Assembly: GCF_001625305.1 (NCBI RefSeq)
Contig: NW_017803865.1
Span: forward strand, 1,431,478-1,495,477
DNA: 64,000 nt
Source of the DNA: Branchiostoma belcheri
Lineage: Eukaryota > Chordata > Leptocardii > Amphioxiformes > Branchiostomatidae
Direction of reading: 5' to 3'
The translations under genes and the position numbers were made by a program. The notes under the pieces are model-generated. The model ran no database searches, was not told the DNA's origin, and saw only the letters and a list, made by a program, of their open reading frames with translations. Shown here piece after piece: positions 1 to 11,600 of the stretch. Each line of letters starts with the position of its first letter. Within the stretch, counting starts at the first letter, position 1.

Positions 1-254
1 ACGTTTCAGTTACAACACGTATAAAAGTGAGGCAAATTGACGCCTCACGAAACTCACAACATTGACATGATTGATGTTGAGGTTGTGTAGAGATAAGTTT
101 TTTCTAACTATCTACAGGAAGAAAAGGTCTCACCTAGGCCTGGTTCTTCATCGACACCTTGACGTCCTTCCCAGATGCATGGGACGTAATCTCCTCCATC
201 AGAATCAACGTCCTCTGGCCGACGTCAAGGTTCGGGTAGGCAAGCCTGGCGCTG

Positions 255-300
255 TTAACAATGACAATGACAATGATGTTTATTGCATATTCATGCCCTT
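255..300 (-). repeat. LINE-like 3' tail (AATAAA plus short tandem repeat)
   Basis: Read on the minus strand there is an AATAAA signal followed a few bases later by repeats of CATTGT. A polyadenylation-like signal followed by a short tandem repeat is typical of CR1/L2-like LINE 3' ends in invertebrate genomes. Only the last few dozen bases can be recognised. The LINE assignment is inference. Confidence 0.4.
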
Positions 301-539
301 CCGGGCTAAATGCATTGGGTGACATAACATACTGTATGATACTAGTTACTAGTACATAGGGTATAAGAAGAAAAACAAAACAAAACTAACATCTACTGTA
401 TACTATAATTCATCTAACTCTAAAGCTTACAATAGCTTACTAGTTAACAAACACACACACACACAAAAGAGATCTTGTAGATATAGACGCAATATATTAA
501 TGTAATACTTCCCCTTATAACTGTATACCTTTGTCATCT

Positions 540-605
540 AAGCTAGTGCATTTGGCCCATGTAAGACGTAAATGTGCAATAAAGTTTATTGTTATATTGT
601 AATTA
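540..605 (+). repeat. LINE-like 3' tail
   Basis: GTGCAATAAAG is followed by short TTATTG-type repeats on the plus strand, the same layout as the minus-strand tail near position 270. It is probably the end of a 5'-truncated non-LTR retrotransposon. No reverse transcriptase sequence is visible upstream. Confidence 0.35.
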
Positions 606-2780
606 ATCATGATCTCAGTCCACTAATCCTTTTTTGTCGTGTGAAAGGACAGTGTAAGAACAGGACACTGAAGTAAAACTGTCGAGTAACCCAACATTGA
701 AAACAAAAATTCCTGAATCGTAAATGGCCTTTCTGCGGTTCACATCGCCCCTAAAGTGTTCGAAGAGGATTATAAAGAACAAGAATTACCTGACGTGGAT
801 GGATACGGCCAGGTTCGGATACCTGACCTTCAGGTAGTCATACGACATGACCCGGCTGGAATGGGTCGTGGTCTCCTGAGGGAGGGGGGGAAACGAGAAA
901 AACGACTGCATCAGTAAGAGCGAGCAGCGATCGGAATGACACAAAACGCAGAAACTGCAAGGTTCTGTTTGCTTTCAACTGGCTTTTCAACCGATTAGAG
1001 TTCGCACATGGGGGCTAATCATTGCAAAAAACTTAATAGTTGCAGAAAGTTTTTTAAACTCTAAAATAGATTTGTAAACCAGGCTAAATACTCAAATTAT
1101 ACCTAGGATTCCACTGTGAAGTACCCTGAAAGCCAGACCTGTTTCAGCGGCTTCCGTAGAGTTTAAGCGCCCTGGGCCCAGCCCAAGGTTCGCCCCGGCC
1201 CCACCAACAGACAGCGTACCTTGTACACGTTGCGCCGTGCGGCCTAACTCTTCGCCCGCTGTCCTTACCGTCTGGCCCCCGGGGTAGTGGCAGTAGGTAA
1301 CGTGTGAAATATGCTAACTACGAAAGAAACAAGCTGAGAATGTCAAACTTACCGGTAACATGTTCCACACTGCATCAGTGACATGCAGCGGTCGGTTAAG
1401 GGTGAACCACATGGTCAACGGGTCCGCTTCCGTTCCGGGGTGACAGTCTGAACAAGGTCTGACACACTCTCCCGTGACGCTATAACTTATGGGACAACAC
1501 ACCCCCAACTATTGTTTCCATGGATACAGTAGTTGATAATCTGATTTATTGGTTTACTTAGAGCATGGCGAGGGATGAATTCCAGCTTCTGATTGGTCGA
1601 GAAGGGGATGGCTGGTTTGTGAACAAATTTTAGTTAGTTAGTTCATGGAGGTACCTTTTGATTAGTCATGCTACCTTTTTTCTACCTCCATGGTTAGTTA
1701 TCACAAGAAGGTTTTAAACCTCCTTGGTAATCATGATTAAATGAAGAATCTATTGTACAAACAGTCAATGGATCAAGAAAAGACCAAAGCCTGCGCTGTA
1801 CAGTGACTATAGTCAAGAACAAGGAAAATTAAACTTCCTTGGTGTGTTCTGTATAGTGTCCTTGGTGTTGATGGCGTTTTAATCATCATCTTGGATAATA
1901 CCCTTCTTGTTGTAAAATGGTCAAATGTAGGGTACAATGAGGAAATGTGGAAGTATGGAGACTCATATAACATTCTATAACCTCTCTGTGTTGCCTGCTG
2001 TGTACGCCGTTTGATTTGACGTGGTTTCCCGATGGAAATGACCCAAAACGTGATGTCACACTCCCGACTTGCGGCGATCAAGCAAAAACAACCGAGCAAG
2101 TCATCATTTTGCTAGTGTCACGAGAGAGAGCACATTTGGTTAGTATGCACACATGGATATATGACGACTCAGAAAATTTCAACACCTTGCAACCCACAAG
2201 TTTACTATTTTTGTGTTAATGATGTTTCCGTCGACGTCAATTTTTTCACACCAGAACAGCAACTTCATCATAGCCTGACGCATCTTTTTAATAATAGTTC
2301 TCTATCATTCATCATCATATCTATCATTATTAAAGAGAGAAGCAGTTATTCATAACATGGAGTTTCCTTCTAACTCCATGTGCAAAAGTACAGTACAGGG
2401 CAGTATCAGCCATGTTTTAAAACTCTCCTTATCTGTCACTTCGATCAACTGTCATGGTGGGTTGAAGTGGAGAGGAACGGAAATTATTGATGACGTGAAA
2501 ACATAGGACATGATGAGAACCACATTTCACAACATGTCCATGAGAAACGCTGATGTCAAGGGTTCAAAGAAAATAAACACTTGGACAATCAGGATAAGAA
2601 AACTACGGGAGGCCAACCCGAGTCGCGACAAATGGAGTAGAGTGCCTTCCTCCCTCCTGTCCTATTTCTTCACACGTCGTCGCACCGCGCACACGTCTTC
2701 CTATCCGTCTCGCAGCCCGAGTGACTCCTGCCGTCCCTGAATAACTACTTCTGACTACCTTCGTCCACACGAGGAAAGAC

Positions 2781-3725
2781 ATGGCAGCAGCACCTTTGTT
2801 TGCAGAAATCGAACTGGTGACACGACCAGGGGCGCCCATGACCGACTGCTTGGACTGGTTATTCGAGCATCACTTGTTGGCATCTAGGATGGAGTGTCTC
2901 CGGTGTGATGGCCATGTGGAGATGGAGTATGTGGAGCGAAGGGACGTAAGTGATAACTTTACGTGGCGCTGTCCCAGGCAGATGTGTCGTACATCCCGCT
3001 CAGTTCGTACTGACTCTATTTTCGCCGAATTCCCCAAAATTGACCTGCGAGTTTTCTTGCGATTTATTGTAAAGTGGGTGGAGGGGAAACTTGTGAAAGA
3101 TATAGCCGAGGAACTTCTTTCCATCGGCTATGTCAGTATGCACACATTGTGCAAAATGTGCCGGGTCCTAAGACAAGTTTGTGAAAATAAACTTGTCATC
3201 GATCCCCCTATTCCAATGGGAGGTGAGAACACTGTACTGGTCATGGACGAATCAGTTTTTAGGAAAAAACCAAAATATCGACGTGGCCGCAGGGCGAGGC
3301 CGATCTGGGTGTTCGGAATCGTGAGGACGGACGTCCAGCCGTGTATTGGCTACATGGAGGTAGTGGAATCCAGGGATGCCAACACTTTGCTGCCAATCAT
3401 TGAACGATGTGTTCTACCGGGGTCCACCATCTACTCCGACGAATGGGCAGCATACAGACGCGTTCAAGACCTGCCAAATGTCGCCCAACACCGAACCGTC
3501 AATCACAGCCGTCACTTTGTCGACCCTGTGACGGGGGTCCATACACAACACATCGAGTCATATTGGAACCGGAAAAAAAAGAAACTGAAAGCCATGCATG
3601 GATGTATGGGAGAGGACACTGCTAGCTACCTCAAAGAAGAAATGTGGCGAGAGAGGTATGCCAGAACATCGCGGGAGGGGCTACAGAATGTCCTAGCCGA
3701 CATTGCCCAACAATACCAAGTTTAA
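2781..3725 (+). CDS. ISXO2/IS1595-type (Merlin-like) DDE transposase
   Basis: An uninterrupted 314-residue frame with an ATG in good context (GACATGG). Residues 39-42 and 64-69 form a Cys-x2-Cys / Cys-x4-Cys pair, an N-terminal zinc ribbon. A DDE catalytic core follows: Asp156 in VMDES, Asp220 in YSDEWAAY and Glu259 in HIESYW. The stretch ending TGVHTQHIESYW followed by a basic run is typical of the ISXO2-like domain, which is shared by bacterial IS1595 elements and eukaryotic Merlin transposons. It would cut and paste DNA in the nucleus. The frame has no intron, stop or frameshift, and all three acidic residues are present, so it is either a recently active element or a domesticated gene. 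I could not find flanking terminal inverted repeats by eye, so domestication cannot be excluded. Many animal genomes carry intronless Merlin-like copies. Confidence 0.88.
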   Translation: MAAAPLFAEIELVTRPGAPMTDCLDWLFEHHLLASRMECLRCDGHVEMEYVERRDVSDNFTWRCPRQMCRTSRSVRTDSIFAEFPKIDLRVFLRFIVKWVEGKLVKDIAEELLSIGYVSMHTLCKMCRVLRQVCENKLVIDPPIPMGGENTVLVMDESVFRKKPKYRRGRRARPIWVFGIVRTDVQPCIGYMEVVESRDANTLLPIIERCVLPGSTIYSDEWAAYRRVQDLPNVAQHRTVNHSRHFVDPVTGVHTQHIESYWNRKKKKLKAMHGCMGEDTASYLKEEMWRERYARTSREGLQNVLADIAQQYQV

Positions 3726-4460
3726 CGAACCACAAGTCTTTTAAAACCGGACGGGACAGTGTGAGACATTGTGTGGAAAAAGAACACTGCCTTAAACAAG
3801 GCCATATGTCACCATTGGTGGGGTGCCTCCTCGTTGGCGGTTGACGGTAATGCGTTATCTAACATAATCTATAGTATACAGTCCTGACAGGATTACGTAT
3901 ACAGGTTATGTTTGATGCGTAGCTAAATCCCCACCACAAATCCTGACACATCACCCCAAAAACTCTTTCGGCGTGTGAAATAAAAATTCCAGTGCAAAAA
4001 AGAAACACTGATAAAAGAAGCCTAAGAACACGCCAAAAATAGCCCCAAAACCCAAACCTCTGCTTGGAGAGTACTCTAACCCTACCCGAGTGGATGCCAG
4101 AGTACGTACGCTAACCCTGAGTTGGCACCCTGGCTCTAATTACCTCCTCCCAACAGTGAAAGATATTAAGAGCAGTGTTTGGCACCCACGTAAGCCAGGC
4201 ACCTATGGTAATAGCTCTGACACTGCTCACAGGGAAACACACACACAAAGAAATTCGAGTAAAGAATGACATACGTTTACTCAAAGTACATACTACACAC
4301 TACGGTCGTTATTAATATTCTTCGTTATACCTGAATGAATAGTCTTGGTAACCCTAAACCCTGGGTGCCAGTAGCCTCTCCCAGGCTCCGGGACATGGCT
4401 AGAAAGAGTAAAGATACAGTCAAACGTATCAAGGAGACCACCTCTTCAAGCTGGCCTCCT

Positions 4461-4520
4461 GGAATGAATGAATGAATGAATGAATGAATGAAGACTTTTA
4501 TTGTACACAAATACCCACTG
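4461..4520 (-). repeat. LINE-like 3' tail with (ATTC)n
   Basis: On the minus strand GTACAATAAAAGTCTTC runs into about seven ATTC units. The same sequence with small changes (GTACAATAAAGGTCTTCATT) occurs on the plus strand near 46577, so these are two copies of one retrotransposon 3' end. The body on the minus-strand 5' side, above position 4520, is too decayed to assign. Confidence 0.55.
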
Positions 4521-4607
4521 TGTTCAGTACAGGTCACAGGAAAGACGTCACAGTTTGCAATGAATATATACAATGTTCAAGTTAGCGCTAATTCTATATT
4601 ATTGATG

Positions 4608-4738
4608 GTAACTAATTAGCCTAAGTACCATCCTACTTGCATGCCGGGGCTCCCACACTCGCTTCCCTAAAGAAGTAAAAAGCGAGTGTGGGAGCTCCGG
4701 CATACAAGCAGGATGGTACCCAGGCTAATAACTAATGA
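4608..4738. mobile_element. Foldback MITE (hairpin)
   Basis: Two long, nearly perfect inverted arms, about 4608-4672 and 4678-4738, flank a spacer of a few bases. The inner ends read CTCCCACACTCGCTT and its complement. The arrangement is typical of amphioxus foldback MITEs. It has no coding capacity. A target-site duplication is not clear because the arms grade into the flanks. Confidence 0.7.
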
Positions 4739-6814
4739 GAAATCATGGAGAAACCCTAAATGGAGAAACCAGCCAGTTTGCCTTGACTGCTGGTTGATGT
4801 TCCATGTGCCACCCTCCCCACATGTATTAACAACAGAACTGAAGATGCTTATAGCATTTGCCATTAAAACACCTCGACTTGGAAACCATTTATGTTTCAG
4901 TCATGTTGTGACTCGGGCCCCGGTTTGTAAATGTGACCTAACCATAACTGCGCGACCAGTCTAACCTACAAGGCGGCTAATTGTCCTATATATAGCCAGC
5001 GTAGTTAGCCTGGTAGAGACCTGGTACAGGCCGCACCTGAATAGCGGACTAACTCCCTGGGCATGTTATCGATATCTTGACTAAATCGCGCTCCTGACTG
5101 AGGTGCAAAACGCTGGCGTTTTATAAGCGATAGATTTTTTTTGGAGGGGGGGAGCCTACTGTCCGTTACAAACCCGGGCTGCCCCAAAACCCTTCTTCTT
5201 TCACGCCACCACAGCCTGTGTTACACATGCTCTCTCAGCATAGGGCGGCGACAGGGCTAGTATATGATCTGAGATCTGGAGGGCTGTAGGGTAACGCCCG
5301 CGGCTCGGCCTCCCGGAGTTTTTTTAGTGTTTATTTTCTTTACATACAGCCGTCAGCAGAGCCTCCCACTGACATTTTCTGATTTGGTTCTGATTATGTC
5401 AAAGGATTTCACGTCATCAATAATTCCCGTTCCTTTCTCAATCAACCCAGAACAATTACCTCAATTAGTCATGGCAGTCGCCCGACCAGGCAGACCGAAG
5501 ACCGTACTCTGATTTAGCTAATTTCACTTTGATTCCTTTAGAATAACTGTGGTGCCGGGGTATGATGAGTTGACTTCCTAAACTGGTATGAAGAATAGAC
5601 GAAAAACATAATGAACATAGAATTAGAAATGAAACAAAAGTACATGTAGCAAGAAGTCTAAATTATCTGATGTCTCACCCTGTCAACATGTGGCCATATG
5701 TGTTCGGAAAAGAGAAGCCATATACAGTATTTGTTTTCAATTAGAATCGACCGGGACACCCTCTGAGCAAACGATCATTTACGATATACCACCAGATGTG
5801 TTATCATGCCTTCCAAACACTATAACAGTCAGCAGTTTTCAGCTGAGGTGACCGGTCGCATATATTCCCACTCTACCATTATTTAGTCTCTCATTTCTGC
5901 TTAAGTTTCCCGACAACTCTGCGCGCATCCGAAGACTCGACTTGCCAAGGAAGATAGGGGCTTGGCTCTACCTTGGCGCAATCCGCTTCACAGGCACTCA
6001 ACTTCACAGGCAAAGGTTTGCTTTTAATACATTTATTTAGATGGTCTATATCAGTTGGCCTGCATGTGGGGACAACGCGCTGTGGCGTCTTTTGCTGTTC
6101 TCCACAGTTGGACCCTCCTTGGTTATGTAAAGTCTACCTCCATGGTTATGCCAAGCCTAGAGCGCAAAAGTCGATCGGCCGTTTATCGGGAATTACCGAA
6201 ATCACTCCAGAATTTTGTCAACCATTGCTGGCCGAGTTATGTCATGGCCGAGTTATACCATGTTTTGTAAATGAGACGGTTGTAAGAAAATATACGGGCT
6301 ATTCGAGAGTCGTCACGGTTAGACCGAAGCTTTACAAGTAGTTACGTACGACAAGGTGAGTTTTTTTACTATTTCAGTAAGACTGCACTGTTCAATTGTA
6401 TTCATTTTGTGTGGCAAAAAAACAACAACAACAACAAATAAACAAAAACGACACAACCGGACGCCGGCTCCGTATTGTGTAACTACTAGTATACTATAGA
6501 CTACCCAGGCCAGAGCCTCGGAGGACGTGATCTTTTTTTCTTTAGAACAGGCGAAAATCAATGCGCGCGCGGATGTCATCCATAAAATTAAGACGGTGTG
6601 GCCTTACTCTACCCCCATTCTTTGTATTCCTGTAGCATTTTTATTTTTGGCCGGATTTTTTTATTCACCCGCGCGCACTAGTTTTTTTAATTTTTTTTTT
6701 TATTCCAACATTTAATCACCAGACGTGGTGACGACACACTCAAGTTATTTTTCAACTTATATTAATGCCGCCACCAACACAGGGGACAAATACATGACAG
6801 GACAATACTCATTA

Positions 6815-7120
6815 ACACCTGAGCTAAGTGAGGAAAGCCGTGTAAAGTGCCTTTCCCTAGCCTCTACCAGGCTTGAGGAGGCGGCTGGAAAGAGTAGAAA
6901 TCGGCCAAAATAGAGAGATAAGCATGCCAAGGGAGTATGGCCGTTGAGAGAACAGTTCGCCGCCCCACAGTGGCATGCTTATCTCTCTATTTTGGCCGAT
7001 TTCTACTCTTTCCAGCCGCCTCCTCAAGCCTGGTAGAGGCTAGCCTTTCCCAAGGGCACAAGATCGGTGGCATCCGAGTCGCGCACTCTGCCGCTACGCC
7101 ACACGATCCCACCAGGCACT
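6815..7120 (+). repeat. tRNA-like/SINE-like repeat, interrupted by a MITE
   Basis: The sequence on both sides of the foldback element (CACCTGAGCTAAGTGAGG and GTAAAGTGCCTTTCCC on the left; CCTTTCCCAAGGGCACAAGA and CCACACGATCCC on the right) matches the intact copy at about 13250-13545. Together the two halves make one repeat unit. It contains no open frame. Its tRNA-like nature is inferred from the GGTTCGAAC box visible in the other copy. Confidence 0.55.
6858..7042. mobile_element. Foldback MITE with 9-bp target duplication
   Basis: Arms 6858-6930 and 6971-7042 are almost perfect inverted copies with ends TAGCCTCTACCAGGCTTGAG and its complement. The element is flanked by the direct repeat GCCTTTCCC at 6849-6857 and 7043-7051, a 9-bp target-site duplication. 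Removing the element and one duplication restores the SINE-like repeat seen elsewhere in the window, so the insertion is directly documented. A 9-bp duplication fits Mutator-like or Merlin-like transposases. A diverged relative lies at 38110-38300. Confidence 0.88.
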
Positions 7121-7377
7121 AGTTTGGGTGTCTTCAGAGAAATTATGTTCCCCCGGGAAATTTAAGATTTTAAGCCTTTAAAAACGCAATTTCCCGCATT
7201 TTGATAGGCAAATCATGGTGTTGAGAGTGTTTGTCGGTCCTTCTGATGTTTTCATATTTCTACTCAAGATTTTTGTTAATTTTGTCTGTCAAGGTTGACG
7301 GATTCGTTAAAAAAATTCTGTAATTCTCCGCAAACTTCCGGTAATTGACGGAAAACTGGTGCTGGCTAGAGCCGAAG

Positions 7378-7774
7378 TACCCTGGAATCCAAACTCGCTG
7401 TCCGGGCCGCAAAAGCCCTTCGCCCGCTGGTGTAAATTACTACTCTCCAAGCAGAGGTGAGAGGGAGAGAACGTAGGATATTCCGACATGGCTAGCTAAG
7501 GGAGGCACATTTCCCTCTCAGGTGAGAGGGAAATGTACCTCCCTTAGCTAGCCATGTCGGAATATCCTACGTTCTCTCCCTCTCACCTCTGCTTGGAGAG
7601 TAGTAAATTACCGCTACGGGGGAGTCTAGCCCGGGGGGAGTTTGGCTGGCCGGACCAGCCAACTCCCCTCGGGCTCAACTCCCCCGTAGCGGTAATTTAG
7701 GCAGGCGGGCGAAGGGCTCTCGGCTGCCGAAGGAAAACGGCTAACGGCCCGATACTAGTTTGGCATCCAGGGTA
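7378..7774. mobile_element. Foldback MITE (outer) with 9-bp target duplication
   Basis: The ends are TACCCTGGAATCCAAACT and AGTTTGGCATCCAGGGTA, imperfect inverted repeats. The direct repeat GAGCCGAAG flanks the element at 7369-7377 and 7775-7783. Internally it is a long palindrome, for example GTAATTTAGGC against the matching left arm near 7432, and GCCCTTCGCCCGC against GCGGGCGAAGGGC. The left arm is broken by a second MITE at 7441-7602. Without that insertion the element would be about 226 bp. It has no coding capacity. Confidence 0.88.
7441..7602. mobile_element. Foldback MITE (inner), CTCCAAGCAGA family
   Basis: A 162-bp near-perfect palindrome with ends TACTCTCCAAGCAGA and its complement. 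The 9-bp direct repeat GTAAATTAC flanks it at 7432-7440 and 7603-7611. It sits inside the left arm of the element at 7378-7774; excising it with one duplication restores an arm that pairs with the right arm. Relatives with the CTCCAAGCAGA end lie at 40205-40353 and 57975-58065, plus a solo end near 4057. Confidence 0.9.
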
Positions 7775-8688
7775 GAGCCGAAGGGACCGAGCGCAGAAGC
7801 GCGAATCGAGCGCCAAAGGCGCGAGCAATGTAGGTCATGTAGGTGGTCCGGGGGCATTCTTCACGATGAATATACTGATAACGCTAGACGTTGAATTAGA
7901 GCAGGTCGGTAACAATTAACGGTGAATTAAAATAGCCCATAACGGTTAACGAAAAAGGGCATGCAGGCCCTCACTAAGCTATGAAGACCGAGGAAGACGC
8001 ATTTATAAATGTATATCCAGCCACGTCAGATTGATGGCCTATAGATCATAGATGCTAGGCTTGTGTTTGCCATGAAAAAAGGCTTTGGCACCCAGGCTAA
8101 ATTTGTCATGAGCAGCTTTGCACTGTGGGCCGTACAAGTCACAAAAAGGCTCTTTATGGGCTATCACAGGTCATCCTTAGTATGACAGTGCATGTACATC
8201 TTGCGTATTGTGATGTTCTCTTGACTCCCACTTCAGTACATAGCAAATTCAGACAGACAATAGTAGCCTGGAGTCTTGTGTCATCCTTACCAATGCAAAG
8301 ATGCAACATTTAGATATACGAAAAATTGTAAAACCTATTAATCATTCATCACAGTTCTCATTCATAATTGCAAACTTATTTGGGAAGTACTAGTATTATT
8401 ACAAAGTACAATTTGAAATAACATGCATTTTCTTTGCCACCATATTTGATGACACGTGTAGTATTTACACATTGAGATAAAAGATACATGTAGCTGTCTG
8501 TACATGTATTACCCTTTCTCTATTTCTGGGGCAAGTACTTATTTGAGTATTCAAACTTATGCTTATTGCAGAGTACTAATCAAAATCGATGAGTTCATGT
8601 TTTTACCTGGTGTGTATTGTTTCTTGAATAATTTACAACAGAAACATTCCATACATGTGCATCATTTCATCTCTAACGTCAACCACAG

Positions 8689-11600
8689 ATGCCGCCAAGT
8701 AGTGAGTCTACACCACGGGTGATCAAATGCATGTTAGTTCCTGCTGGAACAACAGCTGTCCCTAAGCGTGAGGACAGGAGGGAGAGGACAAGTTCTGCTG
8801 AGGTGGTGATTCGTGCCTCAGACAACCATGTCCAGGCAAAGACTGCAATACTCCAGGCCTTCAGAGATTCCAATGTTCCTCTAAGGTATGAACACACACT
8901 ATGACATGCACAGATTTACACAGTAATTAAAAGTAGGCAGACATTGGAAGTTGTCCACATTTCTACATAAAGAACGTTTGGTTTAATGTTACTTGATAAC
9001 ATCATTCACATCACCAATAACCTTACCTCACCAGTCCCATAGCTGTCATATGTCAGTTGTAGGGGCAGTACAACTTTCAACAAGATGTTGGATATGATAT
9101 GTACAGAACACTAACAGATGTAGATACATGTGTGATGCACATAGAGCTTTATATTTTATATATTTTACTTATCCTTAGTCTGAAAATTACATTCAGAGAT
9201 CTGAGTTACCAGTCATTGCATTTAAGATTAACAGATGGTTTTTGACCTCTCATTCACAAATTCATGACACCATGGGTCTCTTCTTTATCTTTGATGATTC
9301 TTCTGTATTGTGGACTGTTTAACTTACACTTTACTACCACTTTCATAACCTAGTATTCGTTCCTACCAGACAAAAAAAATTTAACAATTCTCTGCATGCC
9401 CAGGCTGAGAGAATATTTCAAGCAGTGCAGAGGACAGTGTACTAAAAATTAGTTCATTCATATATTAATTTCTCCATATGAACACAAACCATTGTGCCTC
9501 TACTTTGCTGGATCCCTGATATGATGGTCTCTGAATGCATAGACATTTACAACATATTTGCCTATTTTCAGCAAGTTGACCACCATCAGAGGGCTAAACA
9601 ATTAATTTTTTTTCCAATATCAGGTGAAAATCAATGCATGCACTGATGTCACCCATACAAATTAATTGCTGGCCTTATGTCAAATACAGTAGGTAAATGT
9701 AGTACTAAGGAAATGCACTATGCACTATAACCATATTCATATACCCAGAAGCTTTATTTCTCAGGCCTGTATGTTGGCATGGACAACCTGGTACTAGTAT
9801 TAATGCATATTCTGTTTCTTGACAGGGACTTTGACTACCTCAGAATCGTTAATAGGAACAATCTGGAGGTGATGAGGGAGCAGCAGCCCTCTGCACGTGT
9901 ACTCCTTGCACTTTACCACAGCAGTAATTCCAGATCTGTGATGTACATCAGTGACAGGGAGGGAGCCGAAACAGCGGCAAGAGACAGGGTATTTCTTCAT
10001 TTTCATTTATTGAAAACGTTGTGATGAATGTAATAAATCAATGTGACAGTAGCATGCAACATTGGTGTTTACAAGTGTATATATATGTTTTGCTAATGCT
10101 ATATATATCTATCTATCTATCTATGTCTAAATACTATATATATATATATAGATTTGACATAGATAGATAGATATATATATATATATATATATAGCATTAG
10201 CAAAACACAAATCATGCACAACTTTTTCGATCCATTAAGTAAAAATTGGCACTATCATGCATTACAGAGCAACGTCTTCGAACTGGAAGAATCCAGCTCC
10301 AACTCTGACTCAGATCTACCAGACCTCGATCAGCAGATCACTTATCGCCCTGCCCGCCCACGCCGACCTTCCGTCACATCTCGAACCAACGCCCGCCCTT
10401 TGCCCTCCACTGCCACCCACCCCTCTACTTCCACAGTCACAAACCATTACACCACCACAACCACTCGTTCTCGTGCCTCCGCCACAACCACTCGCCCTCG
10501 TCCTCGCACTGCAACCAGCACTCGCACTGCCACGACTACTCGCACTGCCACAACCACTCGCCCTCGCACCTCCCGGAACGCCCGCCTTCCCGCAGCTTCC
10601 AACAGTGCCACCTCATCTGGGGCTGACCACCCTGCCACCTCCAGTGACAGGGACACAACCAACAGTACTGGGGCCACCTCTGCACTGGAATCAACCACCA
10701 CAGCACAGCCGGCAGACCCAATCCACTTCCAGAATGGTACAAAATGTTTGCTTACAAATTATGCACATGATAACATCCAATGAGTATTCTTGTTGACAAT
10801 GTTTTTGAATCAAATGCCACTATAACAATATTACATATATAATTTAGATTATGCAAGACTGTATATAGAGACAATGAGAATCTGAACAAAGGTGCTGGTG
10901 CAAGAGTACAAAGTACTTTCATGTGAGGGTAATTCCTTATTTTCTTTATCCCTTTAGCTGCTGTTGATGGAACAATAGCAGAAACAGTGCCCACGGAGCA
11001 AATGATTGAAGGTAAATTTAAGAATTAGACACCAGGAATGCCATACTGAAATGAAATCTTATTTTGCCTAAAATGAAATCCTCCGTTTCTGAACTCATTG
11101 AATCTTGAAATCATGAATATTGACTCGGGAATTCCTGGGACATCATATTTTCCCTTTTAGGTATATGTGCCTTTTTGAAGGTTTTGATAATGATCAATTT
11201 GGGAATGTATAGATTTAGCATATGACAACTTTTGATATACCCAACTGAGATATTTTGTCTTCTGTCCATCAACCCATAGGATTCCATGGTGCCCATGCCG
11301 CATCTCTGCTCTTCAACAGGCATGGCCGGCAGGGTTGGCCCATTCCGCTCTCCCCAACTGAGGTAAGTTTCAGTCCAAAACATGGTACACATTGAACTTT
11401 TTGCAGTAATTGGCCTAATATTCATGGTTTCCACTGTAAACTGTTCAGCACTGTGACCATGTAATTAGTGTTGACTACTTGTAGTTCTGTCATTTAAGTA
11501 ATGCTGAAGAAGAGTGATTGATGTCATACAGAACATCTGGAATTACTCTCCTTAATTTAACCAACTAGTTTAGTTTTTTTTCAAATACTGTTTACCTGGA

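Larger units (their letters stand above)
1..2780. other. Non-coding spacer upstream of the transposase
   Basis: I see no gene here. Short open frames lack splice context, family motifs or protein-like composition. The stretch holds two LINE-like 3' tails (listed separately), a short CA run near 449-465, a GC-rich patch near 1140-1290, and a small inverted repeat whose arms (CATGGAGGTA near 1643 and TACCTCCATG near 1682) resemble the ends of the larger element at 61041-62169. No convincing terminal inverted repeat of the downstream transposase was found by eye. Confidence 0.6.
3726..8688. other. MITE-rich intergenic spacer
   Basis: I recognise no protein-coding gene here. The content is mostly non-autonomous foldback elements and short repeats, listed separately at 4461-4490, 4608-4738, 6815-7120 and 7369-7783. 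Between 5000 and 6700 I see only fragments related to other repeats in the window: for example a TAGTTAGCCTGGTAGAGACC-like end near 5005 that recurs in altered form near 19833. The 5' end of the gene starting at 8689 (promoter, non-coding first exon) presumably lies in the right part of this spacer but cannot be placed. Confidence 0.55.
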
